Assembly: GCA_029260765.1 (NCBI GenBank) | Contig: JAJDCP010000003.1 | Span: 31,844 to 95,843 of the forward strand | DNA: 64,000 nucleotides | Direction of reading: 5' to 3' | From: Planctomycetota bacterium | GTDB taxonomy: Bacteria > Planctomycetota > J058 > JAJDCP01 | Shown: piece by piece, positions 1 through 7,766 of the stretch | Numbering within the stretch: the first letter of the stretch is position 1 | Layout: each line of letters begins with the position of its first letter | Position numbers and translations under genes: made by a program | Notes under the pieces: model-generated | Told to the model about the DNA's origin: nothing | The model's input: the letters and a program-made list of their open reading frames with translations, nothing else | Database searches by the model: none

Positions 1-32
1 CCTGGGCATGCCCACGACACCTTTGTTCGTTC

Positions 33-60
33 AAAAAAAATGCCCCGAACAATTCGGGGC
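33..60 (-). terminator. Rho-independent terminator of rpsB-tsf
   Basis: On the minus strand an 8-bp GC-rich stem (GCCCCGAA / TTCGGGGC) with a 3-nt loop is followed directly by eight T residues. It starts 11 bases past the tsf stop codon, so it most likely ends the rpsB-tsf transcript. Confidence 0.9.
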
Positions 61-70
61 GTTGACACTC

Positions 71-667
71 TCAGGCTTCGCCCAGGCGGAAGCGGGCGAA
101 GCGCGCGATCGTTATGTTCTCGCCGATCTTGGCCATGGCGTCCTGCAGGACGTCCTTGACCTTCTTCTTGTCGTCTTTGATGTAGTCCTGCTCCATCAAC
201 ACGACATCGCTGTAGAACTTGTTCAGCTTGCCATCGACGATCTTCGCACGGATCTGCTCGGGCTTGTTGGCCACCTCGGCCTCGTAGATGTCGCGCTCTT
301 TCGCAACCAGGTCCTGACAAATACCTTCGCGGCTCACGGCCAGCGGCGACACCGGCGAGCCGGCCACATGCATGGCCAGGTTGCGCGCCAGCTCGACGAA
401 CTCATCGTTCTTGGCGGCGAAGTCGGTCTCGCAACGCAATTCGACAAGCACGCCGATCTTGCAGTTCGAGTGGATATAGTAGCCGATGGTGCCTTCGCTG
501 GTCTCACGCCCACTGCGCTTGGCGGCCTTCATGGCCCCTTTCTTGCGCAGGTACTCGACCGCCTTCTCAACATCACCGTCCACTTCGGACAACGCCCTCT
601 TGCAGTCCATGATGCCGAGGCCCGTCTTCTCGCGAAGGGCTTTGACATCCGCAGCGCTCACGCTCAT
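71..667 (-). CDS. tsf: Elongation factor Ts (short form)
   Basis: EF-Ts, the guanine-nucleotide exchange factor that regenerates EF-Tu-GTP in the cytosol. The N-terminal UBA-like domain carries the family signature TGLGIMDCKRAL near residues 16-27, and the core contains the conserved CETDFAAKN motif. At 198 residues it is a short EF-Ts, like the Thermus-type proteins, and lacks the long second core subdomain of the E. coli protein (about 283). The ATG start is chosen because AGAGGAG sits 6 bases upstream; an in-frame extension to 706 has no such site and is not conserved. It lies 35 bp after rpsB on the same strand, the classical rpsB-tsf operon, and ends in a strong terminator. Confidence 0.97.
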   Translation of the reverse strand: MSVSAADVKALREKTGLGIMDCKRALSEVDGDVEKAVEYLRKKGAMKAAKRSGRETSEGTIGYYIHSNCKIGVLVELRCETDFAAKNDEFVELARNLAMHVAGSPVSPLAVSREGICQDLVAKERDIYEAEVANKPEQIRAKIVDGKLNKFYSDVVLMEQDYIKDDKKKVKDVLQDAMAKIGENITIARFARFRLGEA

Positions 668-702
668 GGAGAACTCCTCTTTCTCGGGACCGTAGCCCCG
701 CT

Positions 703-1470
703 TCAATTGCTGGGTTCTTCGTCTCCCTGGTTCAGGTAGTTGGCACGCTTCGCCAGGGCAGCTTTCTTCTGTGCTTCGCTCACCAGACCCAGACGTGCGC
801 GTCCTTTGACGATCGCATCGGTCAGGGGGTCGATGATCAGCTGGATCGAGCGCGACGAGTCGTCGTTCGCCGGGATCGCAATGTCGATCCGGCTCGGATC
901 ACTGTCGGTGTCGATGATGCCGATGATCGGGATGTTGAGGTTTTTGGCCTCGAGCACAGCATTGTTTTCTTTGCGTGGGTCAACGATGATCAGGCACTGC
1001 GGCGGGCGCACCATGCTCCGGATGCCCTCGAGGTTGCGCAAGATCTTGCGGCGCTCGCGGTTGATCGAAGAGATCTGCTTCTTCTTCAACGCGGCCAACG
1101 CACCCGACTTCTCCATCTTCTCGAGCTGCTCGAGCCTCTTCAGACGGCTGCGGATGGTCTGAAAGTTCGTCAGGGTGCCGCCCAACCAACGGTTGACCAC
1201 GTAGTGCTGGCCTGCCCGCTCGGCGGAGGCCCGCATGGTCAAGCGCGCGGAACGCTTGGTGCCGACGAACAGGATTTCCCCGGTCTTCTGGGTCAGGCGG
1301 GTCAAGAAGTGGCATGCGCGCAGCAAGCCCTTGACCGTCTCGCGCAGGTCGATGATGTGGGTGTTGTTCCGTTTGCCGTAGATGTACGGCAACATCCTCG
1401 GGTTCCAGCGGCTGGCCTTGTGTCCGAAGTGGGTGCCGGCGGAAAGAAGCTCGTCCAGAGAGATCGCCAC
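703..1470 (-). CDS. rpsB: 30S ribosomal protein S2
   Basis: Ribosomal protein uS2, bound at the head-platform junction of the 30S subunit. The N-terminus reads MAISLDELLSAGTHFGHK, the family signature, and the core has RWLGGTLTNFQTI and the IVDPRKENNAVLEA region typical of S2. Length 255 is normal. The start is a GTG preceded by CGGAG at a spacing of 7-8 bases; the upstream in-frame ATG at 1518 would add 16 residues absent from the family. It is first in the rpsB-tsf operon, about 140 bases downstream of a consensus-like promoter. Confidence 0.97.
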   Translation of the reverse strand: MAISLDELLSAGTHFGHKASRWNPRMLPYIYGKRNNTHIIDLRETVKGLLRACHFLTRLTQKTGEILFVGTKRSARLTMRASAERAGQHYVVNRWLGGTLTNFQTIRSRLKRLEQLEKMEKSGALAALKKKQISSINRERRKILRNLEGIRSMVRPPQCLIIVDPRKENNAVLEAKNLNIPIIGIIDTDSDPSRIDIAIPANDDSSRSIQLIIDPLTDAIVKGRARLGLVSEAQKKAALAKRANYLNQGDEEPSN

Positions 1471-1610
1471 GTATGTGCTCCGTGTCTTGTCGAGGGCTGC
1501 CCCGTGTGGGGGCGCCATACCGAAAGGCCCCGCATGTGTGCGAAACCTCCGGGCTCAAGGGTTGAAGGCCTGCCGGACCCCTTTGGCCCGGCCTGCAAAG
1601 TCGAGAGGGA

Positions 1611-1639
1611 ATTCTACGGAGGCCCCTGGGCAAAGTCAA
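1611..1639 (-). promoter_or_regulatory. Sigma-70 type promoter of rpsB-tsf
   Basis: On the minus strand TTGACT (-35, 1634-1639), a 17-bp spacer and TAGAAT (-10, 1611-1616). Both boxes match consensus at five of six positions with ideal spacing. It points at rpsB and leaves a 5' leader of about 135 nt, long enough for the S2-type autoregulation known in other bacteria, although I see no definite structure. Confidence 0.8.
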
Positions 1640-1723
1640 TCTTTCCTCAGGAGGCAGGCACGCTATGTGCGAGGCGACGCGGATACAGCCGAGACGGCTC
1701 GGAGCCTCCTCGCAGAGGCCGGC

Positions 1724-2797
1724 TCAGGCTGGAGGGTTGGGCTCGTCAACCTCACGTGCCTCGCGCAGGGCCTGGGCGTACATCTTGCGCAAGGGATGGG
1801 CGGCCATGACCGCGATGATTCGCTCGGCGACGCGGATGGCGTCGCGCCCATCCTGCCCGGAGACGACGGGCGAATGGTCACCCCTGCAGGCCGCCAAGAA
1901 GGATTCGAGCTCCTTCTCGAGCGGGTCGTGCTGGTTCATGGGGATGGTCTGCACGTTCAGAAACTTCGAGAAGACGAACTCTTTCAGATCAGGGATGCCC
2001 GACACATCCGTCTGGTCGGGACTCCATGAGCCGAGGTGGAAGTCGTCGGACTTCTTGAAGATGTAGATGTTGCGGTCGAAGTAGTCGACGGAGATGTAGC
2101 AGGATGGCTGAAACAGACGGATCTTGCGCAGGGACTTCCATGCCACCCGGCTCGATGTGAACAACGCGGTACAGTTGTTCTTGAAGCGCAGGCGCGCATA
2201 CGCCAGGTCCTCGGCGTTGCCCAACACGTTGATGCCCATCGCCTCGACATCGATCACCGGCGATTTGACCAACGTCAGCACGATGTCGAGGTCGTGGATC
2301 ATCAAGTCGTGGACGACACTGACATCCCCGGACCTGAAGGAGAAGGGACTGATACGCTCCGAGGTGACGAACGCCGGGTTGTCGATCACGTCGGTCAAGG
2401 CCATCAGCGCGGGGTTGAAGCGCTCGATGTGGCCGACCTGCAGCACACGGTCGTGCCGGCGGGCCAGCTCGACCAGCTCGTCCGCCTCGGTCGAGGTCTT
2501 GGTCAGGGGCTTCTCGACCAGGCAGTGCACCCCAGCTTCGAGGCACACCTTGGCGATGCCATGGTGGAAAGAGGTCGGCGTCGCAATCGTGACGGCATCG
2601 ACCTCTTTGAGCCCGATGCGGTAGTCATCAATCGCTCGGGCGCCGGTCTTTGCACCGATGGCCCGACGCTGCTTGAAGCTATTGTCGGCAACCCAGACAA
2701 GCTGAGCATCGTCCATCTGGGAGTAGATGCGGGCATGATGTCGACCCAGATGGCCCACTCCGATCACTCCGACTCGTATCTTCGCCCTGTTCAGCAT
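1724..2797 (-). CDS. Gfo/Idh/MocA-family NAD(P)-dependent oxidoreductase in the lpx cluster
   Basis: Sugar or nucleotide-sugar dehydrogenase of the Gfo/Idh/MocA family. The Rossmann N-terminus has the GxGxxG motif (Gly13, Gly15, Gly18); the family EKP motif is at 95-97 with its catalytic Lys, and a second-domain HDLD motif is at 168-171. Length 357 is typical. It begins 23 bp after lpxA with GGAG five bases before the ATG, so it is last in the envelope operon. In Leptospira and Acidithiobacillus a family member (GnnA) next to lpxA oxidises the 3-hydroxyl of UDP-GlcNAc for amide-linked lipid A. The position suggests a related role, but the partner aminotransferase (GnnB) is not in this window, so the substrate remains inferred. 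Confidence 0.9.
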   Translation of the reverse strand: MLNRAKIRVGVIGVGHLGRHHARIYSQMDDAQLVWVADNSFKQRRAIGAKTGARAIDDYRIGLKEVDAVTIATPTSFHHGIAKVCLEAGVHCLVEKPLTKTSTEADELVELARRHDRVLQVGHIERFNPALMALTDVIDNPAFVTSERISPFSFRSGDVSVVHDLMIHDLDIVLTLVKSPVIDVEAMGINVLGNAEDLAYARLRFKNNCTALFTSSRVAWKSLRKIRLFQPSCYISVDYFDRNIYIFKKSDDFHLGSWSPDQTDVSGIPDLKEFVFSKFLNVQTIPMNQHDPLEKELESFLAACRGDHSPVVSGQDGRDAIRVAERIIAVMAAHPLRKMYAQALREAREVDEPNPPA

Positions 2798-2820
2798 TGC
2801 CGCTCCCAGATGGCAGGTCT

Positions 2821-3639
2821 CTACGGCCGCGACTTCTCTCGAGTGCGCCCTTTCGGGCCTCCGTCGGAGCGCTCGAGGAAATTGAGCAGAGCCTCGACTT
2901 CGGGCACGGGCTCAGCGCTCGAACGCAACTCGGCGATCGCTTCGCTCTGCGGCGTGCCTTCGCGGAACAACCGCTTGAAAGCCTTCTGCAAAGCGTCGAT
3001 AGAGGCTTTCGGGACGCCACGCCGCTCGCAACCTACCCGGTTCACTCCCCACACCCGCGACGGATTGCCTTCGACCAGCATGAAGGGAGGAACGTCTTTG
3101 GTAATCCGGGACATGCCGCCGATGAACGCCAGCCGCCCCACCGTCGAGAAATGGTGGATGGCAGCCAGCCCGCCGAAGTGGGCCTGGTCCTCGACCAGCA
3201 CATGTCCGCCGAGCAACACCGAGTTGCCCATGATGATATGGCTTCCCAGCAGGCAGTCGTGAGCGATATGGCAGCACGCCATGATCAGGTTGTCATCACC
3301 CAAGCGGGTCAAACCCCCGCCGCCAGCGGTCCCTTTGTGGACGGTCACGCACTCGCGGATGATGTTGCGGTCTCCCACGATCACTTCGGTCGGCTCACCG
3401 CCGTATTTGAGATCCTGCGGAGAGGTCCCGAGCACGGCGCCAGGATACAGCTGGTTGTCGCAGCCGATCCGCGTCTTGCCTGTGATGGTGACGTTGCTCA
3501 GCAGGATCGTCCCGCGGCCGATGCTGACCTCCGGACCAACAGTACAGAAGGGACCGATCTGCACGCCTTCGTCGATCTGCGCATCGACGTGCACGGCAGC
3601 CTGCGGATACTTTGGGGATATCGACCAGCCGACTGTCAC
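2821..3639 (-). CDS. lpxA: Acyl-ACP--UDP-N-acetylglucosamine O-acyltransferase
   Basis: First enzyme of lipid A synthesis: transfers a 3-hydroxyacyl chain from ACP to UDP-GlcNAc in the cytosol. The N-terminal two thirds form a left-handed beta helix of hexapeptide repeats; HIAHDC at 124-129 contains the catalytic His (His127, equivalent to E. coli His125). The DLKYGGEPT segment and the C-terminal helical part (CERRGVPKASIDAL) match LpxA, and length 272 is normal. The GTG start overlaps the lpxC stop by 4 bases (GTGA), indicating translational coupling. Acyl-chain specificity cannot be read safely from sequence alone. Confidence 0.96.
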   Translation of the reverse strand: MTVGWSISPKYPQAAVHVDAQIDEGVQIGPFCTVGPEVSIGRGTILLSNVTITGKTRIGCDNQLYPGAVLGTSPQDLKYGGEPTEVIVGDRNIIRECVTVHKGTAGGGGLTRLGDDNLIMACCHIAHDCLLGSHIIMGNSVLLGGHVLVEDQAHFGGLAAIHHFSTVGRLAFIGGMSRITKDVPPFMLVEGNPSRVWGVNRVGCERRGVPKASIDALQKAFKRLFREGTPQSEAIAELRSSAEPVPEVEALLNFLERSDGGPKGRTREKSRP

Positions 3640-4790
3640 GGCCCGCCTCCCGCAGGTTCAGCGAAGGCGAAGCGTGCTTCTGCCAACGACTCCTCACCCA
3701 CCCGCACCGTTCCCAAACAACGATTGCCTGGCTCGTCGGCCAGAAGATGCACGTTGAAACTGAGCTGCTCGCCCTCCCTGCCAGCACGCTTGAAGTGCGC
3801 CTGCTCGACGGCCCGTAGCTCTGCCGGTGCTCCGTTGCCCGCCAGCTGCGCGCCCAACGCAGCCAGGCGATCGAGCAGCCACATGCCCGAGGCGTTGCAC
3901 TGCAGGGTCTCATCCGCTCGTATGCAGCCACTCGGCGCGTCAAGCTGCGCGCCCCCGCCCGCGGCCGCCAGGATCTCGCGCACCAACGCCGCGTTGAGGG
4001 CATGGCCCGAGCGCACACCGATCACGTGAGCGTGGAGCCGTTGCCCCAGCAGCGCCAGATCGCCGATCAGGTCGAGCACCTTGTGGCGCACGAACTCATC
4101 CTCAAAGCGCAGCCTGTTCTCGATCGGTAGACCATCATCGCCGATCACCAGGGTGTTCTGCAGATTGGCTCCACGCCCCAGCCCCGCCGCCTGCAAAGCC
4201 TCGACTTCCTGCCTCAGGCAGAACGTGCGGGCTCCCGCGATCTCGCGTTTGAACGTCTCGGCGGTGATCAGCCCCGAATAGAACTGCACCGGGACATGCG
4301 GGCTGGAGTATTTGAGTGTGTAGCTGACCCCGAAATGGTCTGCCGGCAACGCCACAGCGCTGGCATGGGGACTGCTGACTGCCACCACACGAGGCAGCTT
4401 CAACACCCGCGCCGGAGCGTCCAGCTCAACGCGCCCCCCTCCTTCGAGGGCCGTCAGATAGTCGAGTCCGCTGCCGTCGAGCCCGGGCAGCTCGATGCCA
4501 TCGATCTCGACCAGCGCATTGTCGATGGCGAGTGCCACCAGGGGCGCCATCAGATGCTCGACCGTGTGCACCTCTGCGTCCCCGTTGCGGATTGCAGTGC
4601 GCCGCGGGCGGTCGGCCTTGTACGCCAGAGTCGCAGGCACGCGTGCCTCGGGCCCGAGGTCGGTGCGGACAAAAACCACACCATGATCGGCAGGCGCCGG
4701 ACTGATGCGCAGCCGCGTCGTCTGGCCCGAGTGCAGGCCCACCCCTTGCAGCTCGACCGGTTTGCCCAGTGTGGCTTGGCGGCTAGTCAT
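3636..4790 (-). CDS. lpxC: UDP-3-O-acyl-GlcNAc deacetylase with C-terminal hot-dog remnant
   Basis: Zinc deacetylase that commits UDP-3-O-acyl-GlcNAc to lipid A. Zinc ligands and catalytic residues are in place: HTVEHL gives Glu78 and His79, HKVLD gives His236 and Asp240, SGHALN gives His263; the numbering agrees with E. coli to within two residues, which supports the ATG at 4790. An upstream ATG at 4814 with its own GGAG is the alternative. The protein is 384 residues against about 305 in E. coli: residues 290-378 resemble the C-terminal half of a FabZ hot-dog fold (HFKRAGREGEQLSFNV, then a GTVRVGEESLAEARF strand pair) but lack the HFPG catalytic loop and glutamate. This looks like a decayed LpxC-FabZ fusion. 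It overlaps ompH by 8 bp and lpxA by 4 bp. Confidence 0.95.
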   Translation of the reverse strand: MTSRQATLGKPVELQGVGLHSGQTTRLRISPAPADHGVVFVRTDLGPEARVPATLAYKADRPRRTAIRNGDAEVHTVEHLMAPLVALAIDNALVEIDGIELPGLDGSGLDYLTALEGGGRVELDAPARVLKLPRVVAVSSPHASAVALPADHFGVSYTLKYSSPHVPVQFYSGLITAETFKREIAGARTFCLRQEVEALQAAGLGRGANLQNTLVIGDDGLPIENRLRFEDEFVRHKVLDLIGDLALLGQRLHAHVIGVRSGHALNAALVREILAAAGGGAQLDAPSGCIRADETLQCNASGMWLLDRLAALGAQLAGNGAPAELRAVEQAHFKRAGREGEQLSFNVHLLADEPGNRCLGTVRVGEESLAEARFAFAEPAGGGP

Positions 4791-5361
4791 TCCCGGCCCT
4801 TTCGTAACGGGCATTCAGGATCTCCAGTACCTCGGCGGAGATGTCGATCTCCTCGGAGAAATAGAGCAGGGCTCGGAACTCGAGTGGCGTAGCCCCCTCG
4901 TTGGTACTGGGTTGGCTGTCCACCTTCACGATGAAGTGGTACTGGTTCTTCTCGCCAATCTCTTTGACGACGACTTCAATCTCTTCCAGGATCTCAAGGA
5001 TAAAGGCCTCAAACATGGTCTTCAAGGTGTTCCGGCGACGCTTGTCGTAAAACTGCAAGACGTTGACCGCGATGGCAACCTCTTCTTCCTTGAGCTCGTA
5101 GGCCTCGGTCCCCTCGCGCAGCAGGTCCATCTCTCCACGCAGGCGGGTCAGGTTCTCTTTGCGCTCTTCGAACTTCGCCTGCAGCCGAGCCTCTTCTTCT
5201 TTCAGCTCGGCTTCCTTGACTTCCCGCTTCGCATAGCCGTCAAAGACCTTCGCCAGGTCGACCACGCCGATGCGCAGCTGGTCGACGACGGGCACGCGGT
5301 CCTGGGCAGCGGCGAGACTCGCCCATCCGAGCAGACACAGGCAGATGTTGAGGTACCGCAC
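4783..5361 (-). CDS. OmpH/Skp-family periplasmic chaperone
   Basis: Predicted periplasmic holdase for outer-membrane proteins. A signal peptide (MRYLNICLCLLGWASLAAA) is followed by the IGVVDLAKVFDGY motif that opens OmpH/Skp proteins and a long charged coiled coil (about residues 45-115), the tentacle helices of the Skp trimer. Length 192 is typical. The GTG start at 5361 has GGAGGGAG upstream; longer in-frame extensions reach into bamA and are unsupported. It sits 26 bp downstream of bamA, the conserved bamA-skp order, and overlaps lpxC. The C-terminal 60 residues are unusual for Skp and unassigned. Confidence 0.88.
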   Translation of the reverse strand: MRYLNICLCLLGWASLAAAQDRVPVVDQLRIGVVDLAKVFDGYAKREVKEAELKEEEARLQAKFEERKENLTRLRGEMDLLREGTEAYELKEEEVAIAVNVLQFYDKRRRNTLKTMFEAFILEILEEIEVVVKEIGEKNQYHFIVKVDSQPSTNEGATPLEFRALLYFSEEIDISAEVLEILNARYERAGND

Positions 5362-5387
5362 GGCAGCTCCCTCCAGGGGGGTTGTTT

Positions 5388-7736
5388 TCAGATTCCAAAG
5401 CCAAAGTTGATATGAAAAAACTCGCGATCGTCTGTCTCCTCGAGCTCGAGAGGCACCCCAAAGTCGAGGGAGAGCGGCGCCGGGAAGATCGGCAGCCGCA
5501 GCCGTATGCCGGTCCCCACAGAGACACGCAGGCGGTTGAAGCTCCAGTCCTTCCACTCGGTCTCGACCGCCCCTGCGTCGATGAAGAACACCCCACGCAG
5601 CAAGGACTTGTAGAGCGGGAAGGAATACTCGGCGGTGCCCCGCAGCATCGCCTCACCCCCCACCGGTCTGTCGTCCTCTTGAGGCCCGACGGATCGGTGC
5701 TGGAAGCCCCGGATGGTGGTGGGCCCTCCACTGTAGAAGCGTTCGAAGATCGGCAGCTCTTCCTGCCCGCCATAGGCGTCCGCCCAGCCGGCCTGCCCGC
5801 GGAAGTGAAAGATATGGGGATACTCATACGGCCACTGCAAAACGGTTGTGTAGTAGTCGGCCGTGGCCAGCGCGCGATGAAAGTCCCAGGTTCCGCCCAG
5901 ATAACCGCCAGCCACCTCGTAGCGTGTGTCGTAGGCCCAGCCACCAGTGACCAGCAGATCGCGGCTGAGGCGCCTGTAGTCGAACTTGATTCCCAGACGC
6001 GCCAGACTCAGGGCAGACTGCCCCGCGACCTCGATCACGTCGGCCACGGCGTCTGCGTCGATCTCTCCGATGAAGATGTCTTCGAGCCGGTAGCCGAGAG
6101 TGACCGTGGTGTTGAGGTTGAGGTGCCGGCCGAACTCGACCTGCATGCCGAGCCGCGAGTCGGTGTAGTCGCGGAAGAAGCGCTGATACAAAAAGGCGCT
6201 GAGCCCCAGGCTGAAGTTCGTATCGAGGAAGAAGGGCTCCTGGAACGAGACGCTGTACGACGAGCGCTGATTGCCTGGCCGCAAGTCGATGCGGAAGCTC
6301 TGACCGCCGCCTGCAAAGGCGCGGCCATCGATCACGTCACGGAAACTGCCAGGCACCCGGGTGATGTCGAAGTTGTTCTGGACCAGGCTGATGCTGCCCG
6401 AGAACCCGAAGGCTGACGAGAATCCGCCACCGAGACCGATCTGACCGGTCTCTCCTTCTTCAACCTCGAGGACCAGATTGCGCCGGTCGGGTGTGGATGC
6501 ATCGGTGAAGTCGGTGTCGATGCCGCTGAAGTAGCTGAGGCGCCCCAGGTTGTTGACACTCTCCGACATCTTGTTCGAATCGTACAGGTCGCCCGGCCGC
6601 AAGGTCAGCTGGCGGCGGATCACCTTGTCTTTGGTCTTGAGGTTGCCGCGGATGTCGATGCGCTCGACCGTAATCGGCTCGCCTTCGTCGAGGGTGAAGC
6701 TGACCACACAGCCGTTGTCGCTGTCGGTGTAGTGCAGATCGAGGCGCACCTGGGCAAACAAGTGGGCCTTCGACGAGTACAGCGCGCGGATGATGTTGAC
6801 ATCCTGCTGCGTGACCTCGCCGTTGAAGGCCACTCCCTCTTTCTGCCGCATGCGGGACTTGATGGTGTCCTCAGAGAACAGAGTGGCGCCGATGATCTCG
6901 ATTCTCTCGACTTTGAACAGCCTGCCCGGCTCGACCCGGATCGTCAGGGTCAGCCATTGCTGGTCGTCGCTGAAGCTCATGTCGGCGAGCCAGACCCGAG
7001 CGTTGAGATAGCCCCGCGAGCGGCAGTAGATCTCGAGATTGACCAGGTCCTCCTCGAGCGTCTCGGGGTTGTACTCCCCGTCGTAGAGCAGGCCCAGGTA
7101 CTCGTACGCCTTGGTCTGCATGTGATCGATCAGATCTTGCCGCTTGATGTCTCCGTTGCCCTCGAAGATCACTTCTTCGAGCAGCACCTGCGGGCCCTCA
7201 TGGACCACATAGATCAGGTCCACGCCGCCGTCCGCCGGCTCGAGACGGACCTGGACGTCAACAAACAGGAAGCCCGCACGCTTGTAGGTGTCCGCGATCC
7301 ACTTGCGGTCGACGTCGACGAAATAGCGGTTGTAGAGGTCGCCTGAACGGATGTGGAGGAAGTCGGCGACGAATTTCTTGGTGGGATGTTCTTCGAGGAT
7401 GTCTTCCAGCTCGTCATGGCCTAAGAGCTGGACACTTGTACAGACGCGGCGCTCACGGACTTCGAAGGTCAGCACCAGACCCCCGTCAGGGCGCTCCTGC
7501 ACGCGCACCCTGATGTCGCCGAGGAAGTCTCCCAGGTTGTACAGCCGACGGATATCCTCGGAGATCAACAGCGATTCGTAGGCCCCCCCTTCGGTGGACT
7601 TGATACGGGTCTTCAGGTACTCGCTGGAGAGCTCGCTCAAACCTTCGAAGCGGATCTCACGGATCAGCTTGCCGTCAAAGCGGCCCTGCGCCTGCAAGGC
7701 GGCGGCACAGACGAAGATCAGGCAAAGGTATCGCAT
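5388..7736 (-). CDS. bamA: Outer membrane protein assembly factor BamA (Omp85)
   Basis: Core of the beta-barrel assembly machine in the outer membrane. A signal peptide (MRYLCLIFVCAAALQA) precedes a series of POTRA domains (about 20-420); the first contains IREIRFEGL and later ones VERIEIIGATLFSED and VERIDIRGNLKTKD. The C-terminal 16-stranded barrel (about 430-782) contains the conserved loop-6 segment FYSGGPTTIRGF, ending in a beta strand at the C-terminus. Length 782 is normal. It starts 31 bp after dnaB with only a weak AAAGAG ribosome-binding site and heads the bamA-ompH-lpxC-lpxA-oxidoreductase run. Confidence 0.95.
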   Translation of the reverse strand: MRYLCLIFVCAAALQAQGRFDGKLIREIRFEGLSELSSEYLKTRIKSTEGGAYESLLISEDIRRLYNLGDFLGDIRVRVQERPDGGLVLTFEVRERRVCTSVQLLGHDELEDILEEHPTKKFVADFLHIRSGDLYNRYFVDVDRKWIADTYKRAGFLFVDVQVRLEPADGGVDLIYVVHEGPQVLLEEVIFEGNGDIKRQDLIDHMQTKAYEYLGLLYDGEYNPETLEEDLVNLEIYCRSRGYLNARVWLADMSFSDDQQWLTLTIRVEPGRLFKVERIEIIGATLFSEDTIKSRMRQKEGVAFNGEVTQQDVNIIRALYSSKAHLFAQVRLDLHYTDSDNGCVVSFTLDEGEPITVERIDIRGNLKTKDKVIRRQLTLRPGDLYDSNKMSESVNNLGRLSYFSGIDTDFTDASTPDRRNLVLEVEEGETGQIGLGGGFSSAFGFSGSISLVQNNFDITRVPGSFRDVIDGRAFAGGGQSFRIDLRPGNQRSSYSVSFQEPFFLDTNFSLGLSAFLYQRFFRDYTDSRLGMQVEFGRHLNLNTTVTLGYRLEDIFIGEIDADAVADVIEVAGQSALSLARLGIKFDYRRLSRDLLVTGGWAYDTRYEVAGGYLGGTWDFHRALATADYYTTVLQWPYEYPHIFHFRGQAGWADAYGGQEELPIFERFYSGGPTTIRGFQHRSVGPQEDDRPVGGEAMLRGTAEYSFPLYKSLLRGVFFIDAGAVETEWKDWSFNRLRVSVGTGIRLRLPIFPAPLSLDFGVPLELEETDDREFFHINFGFGI

Positions 7737-7766
7737 CTCTTTGGGCCGCGCCGCGATGGCGAGCCT

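Noticed and set aside
2036..3262. Long plus-strand open frame antisense to the oxidoreductase and lpxA
   Set aside because: Shadow of high-GC coding sequence on the other strand.
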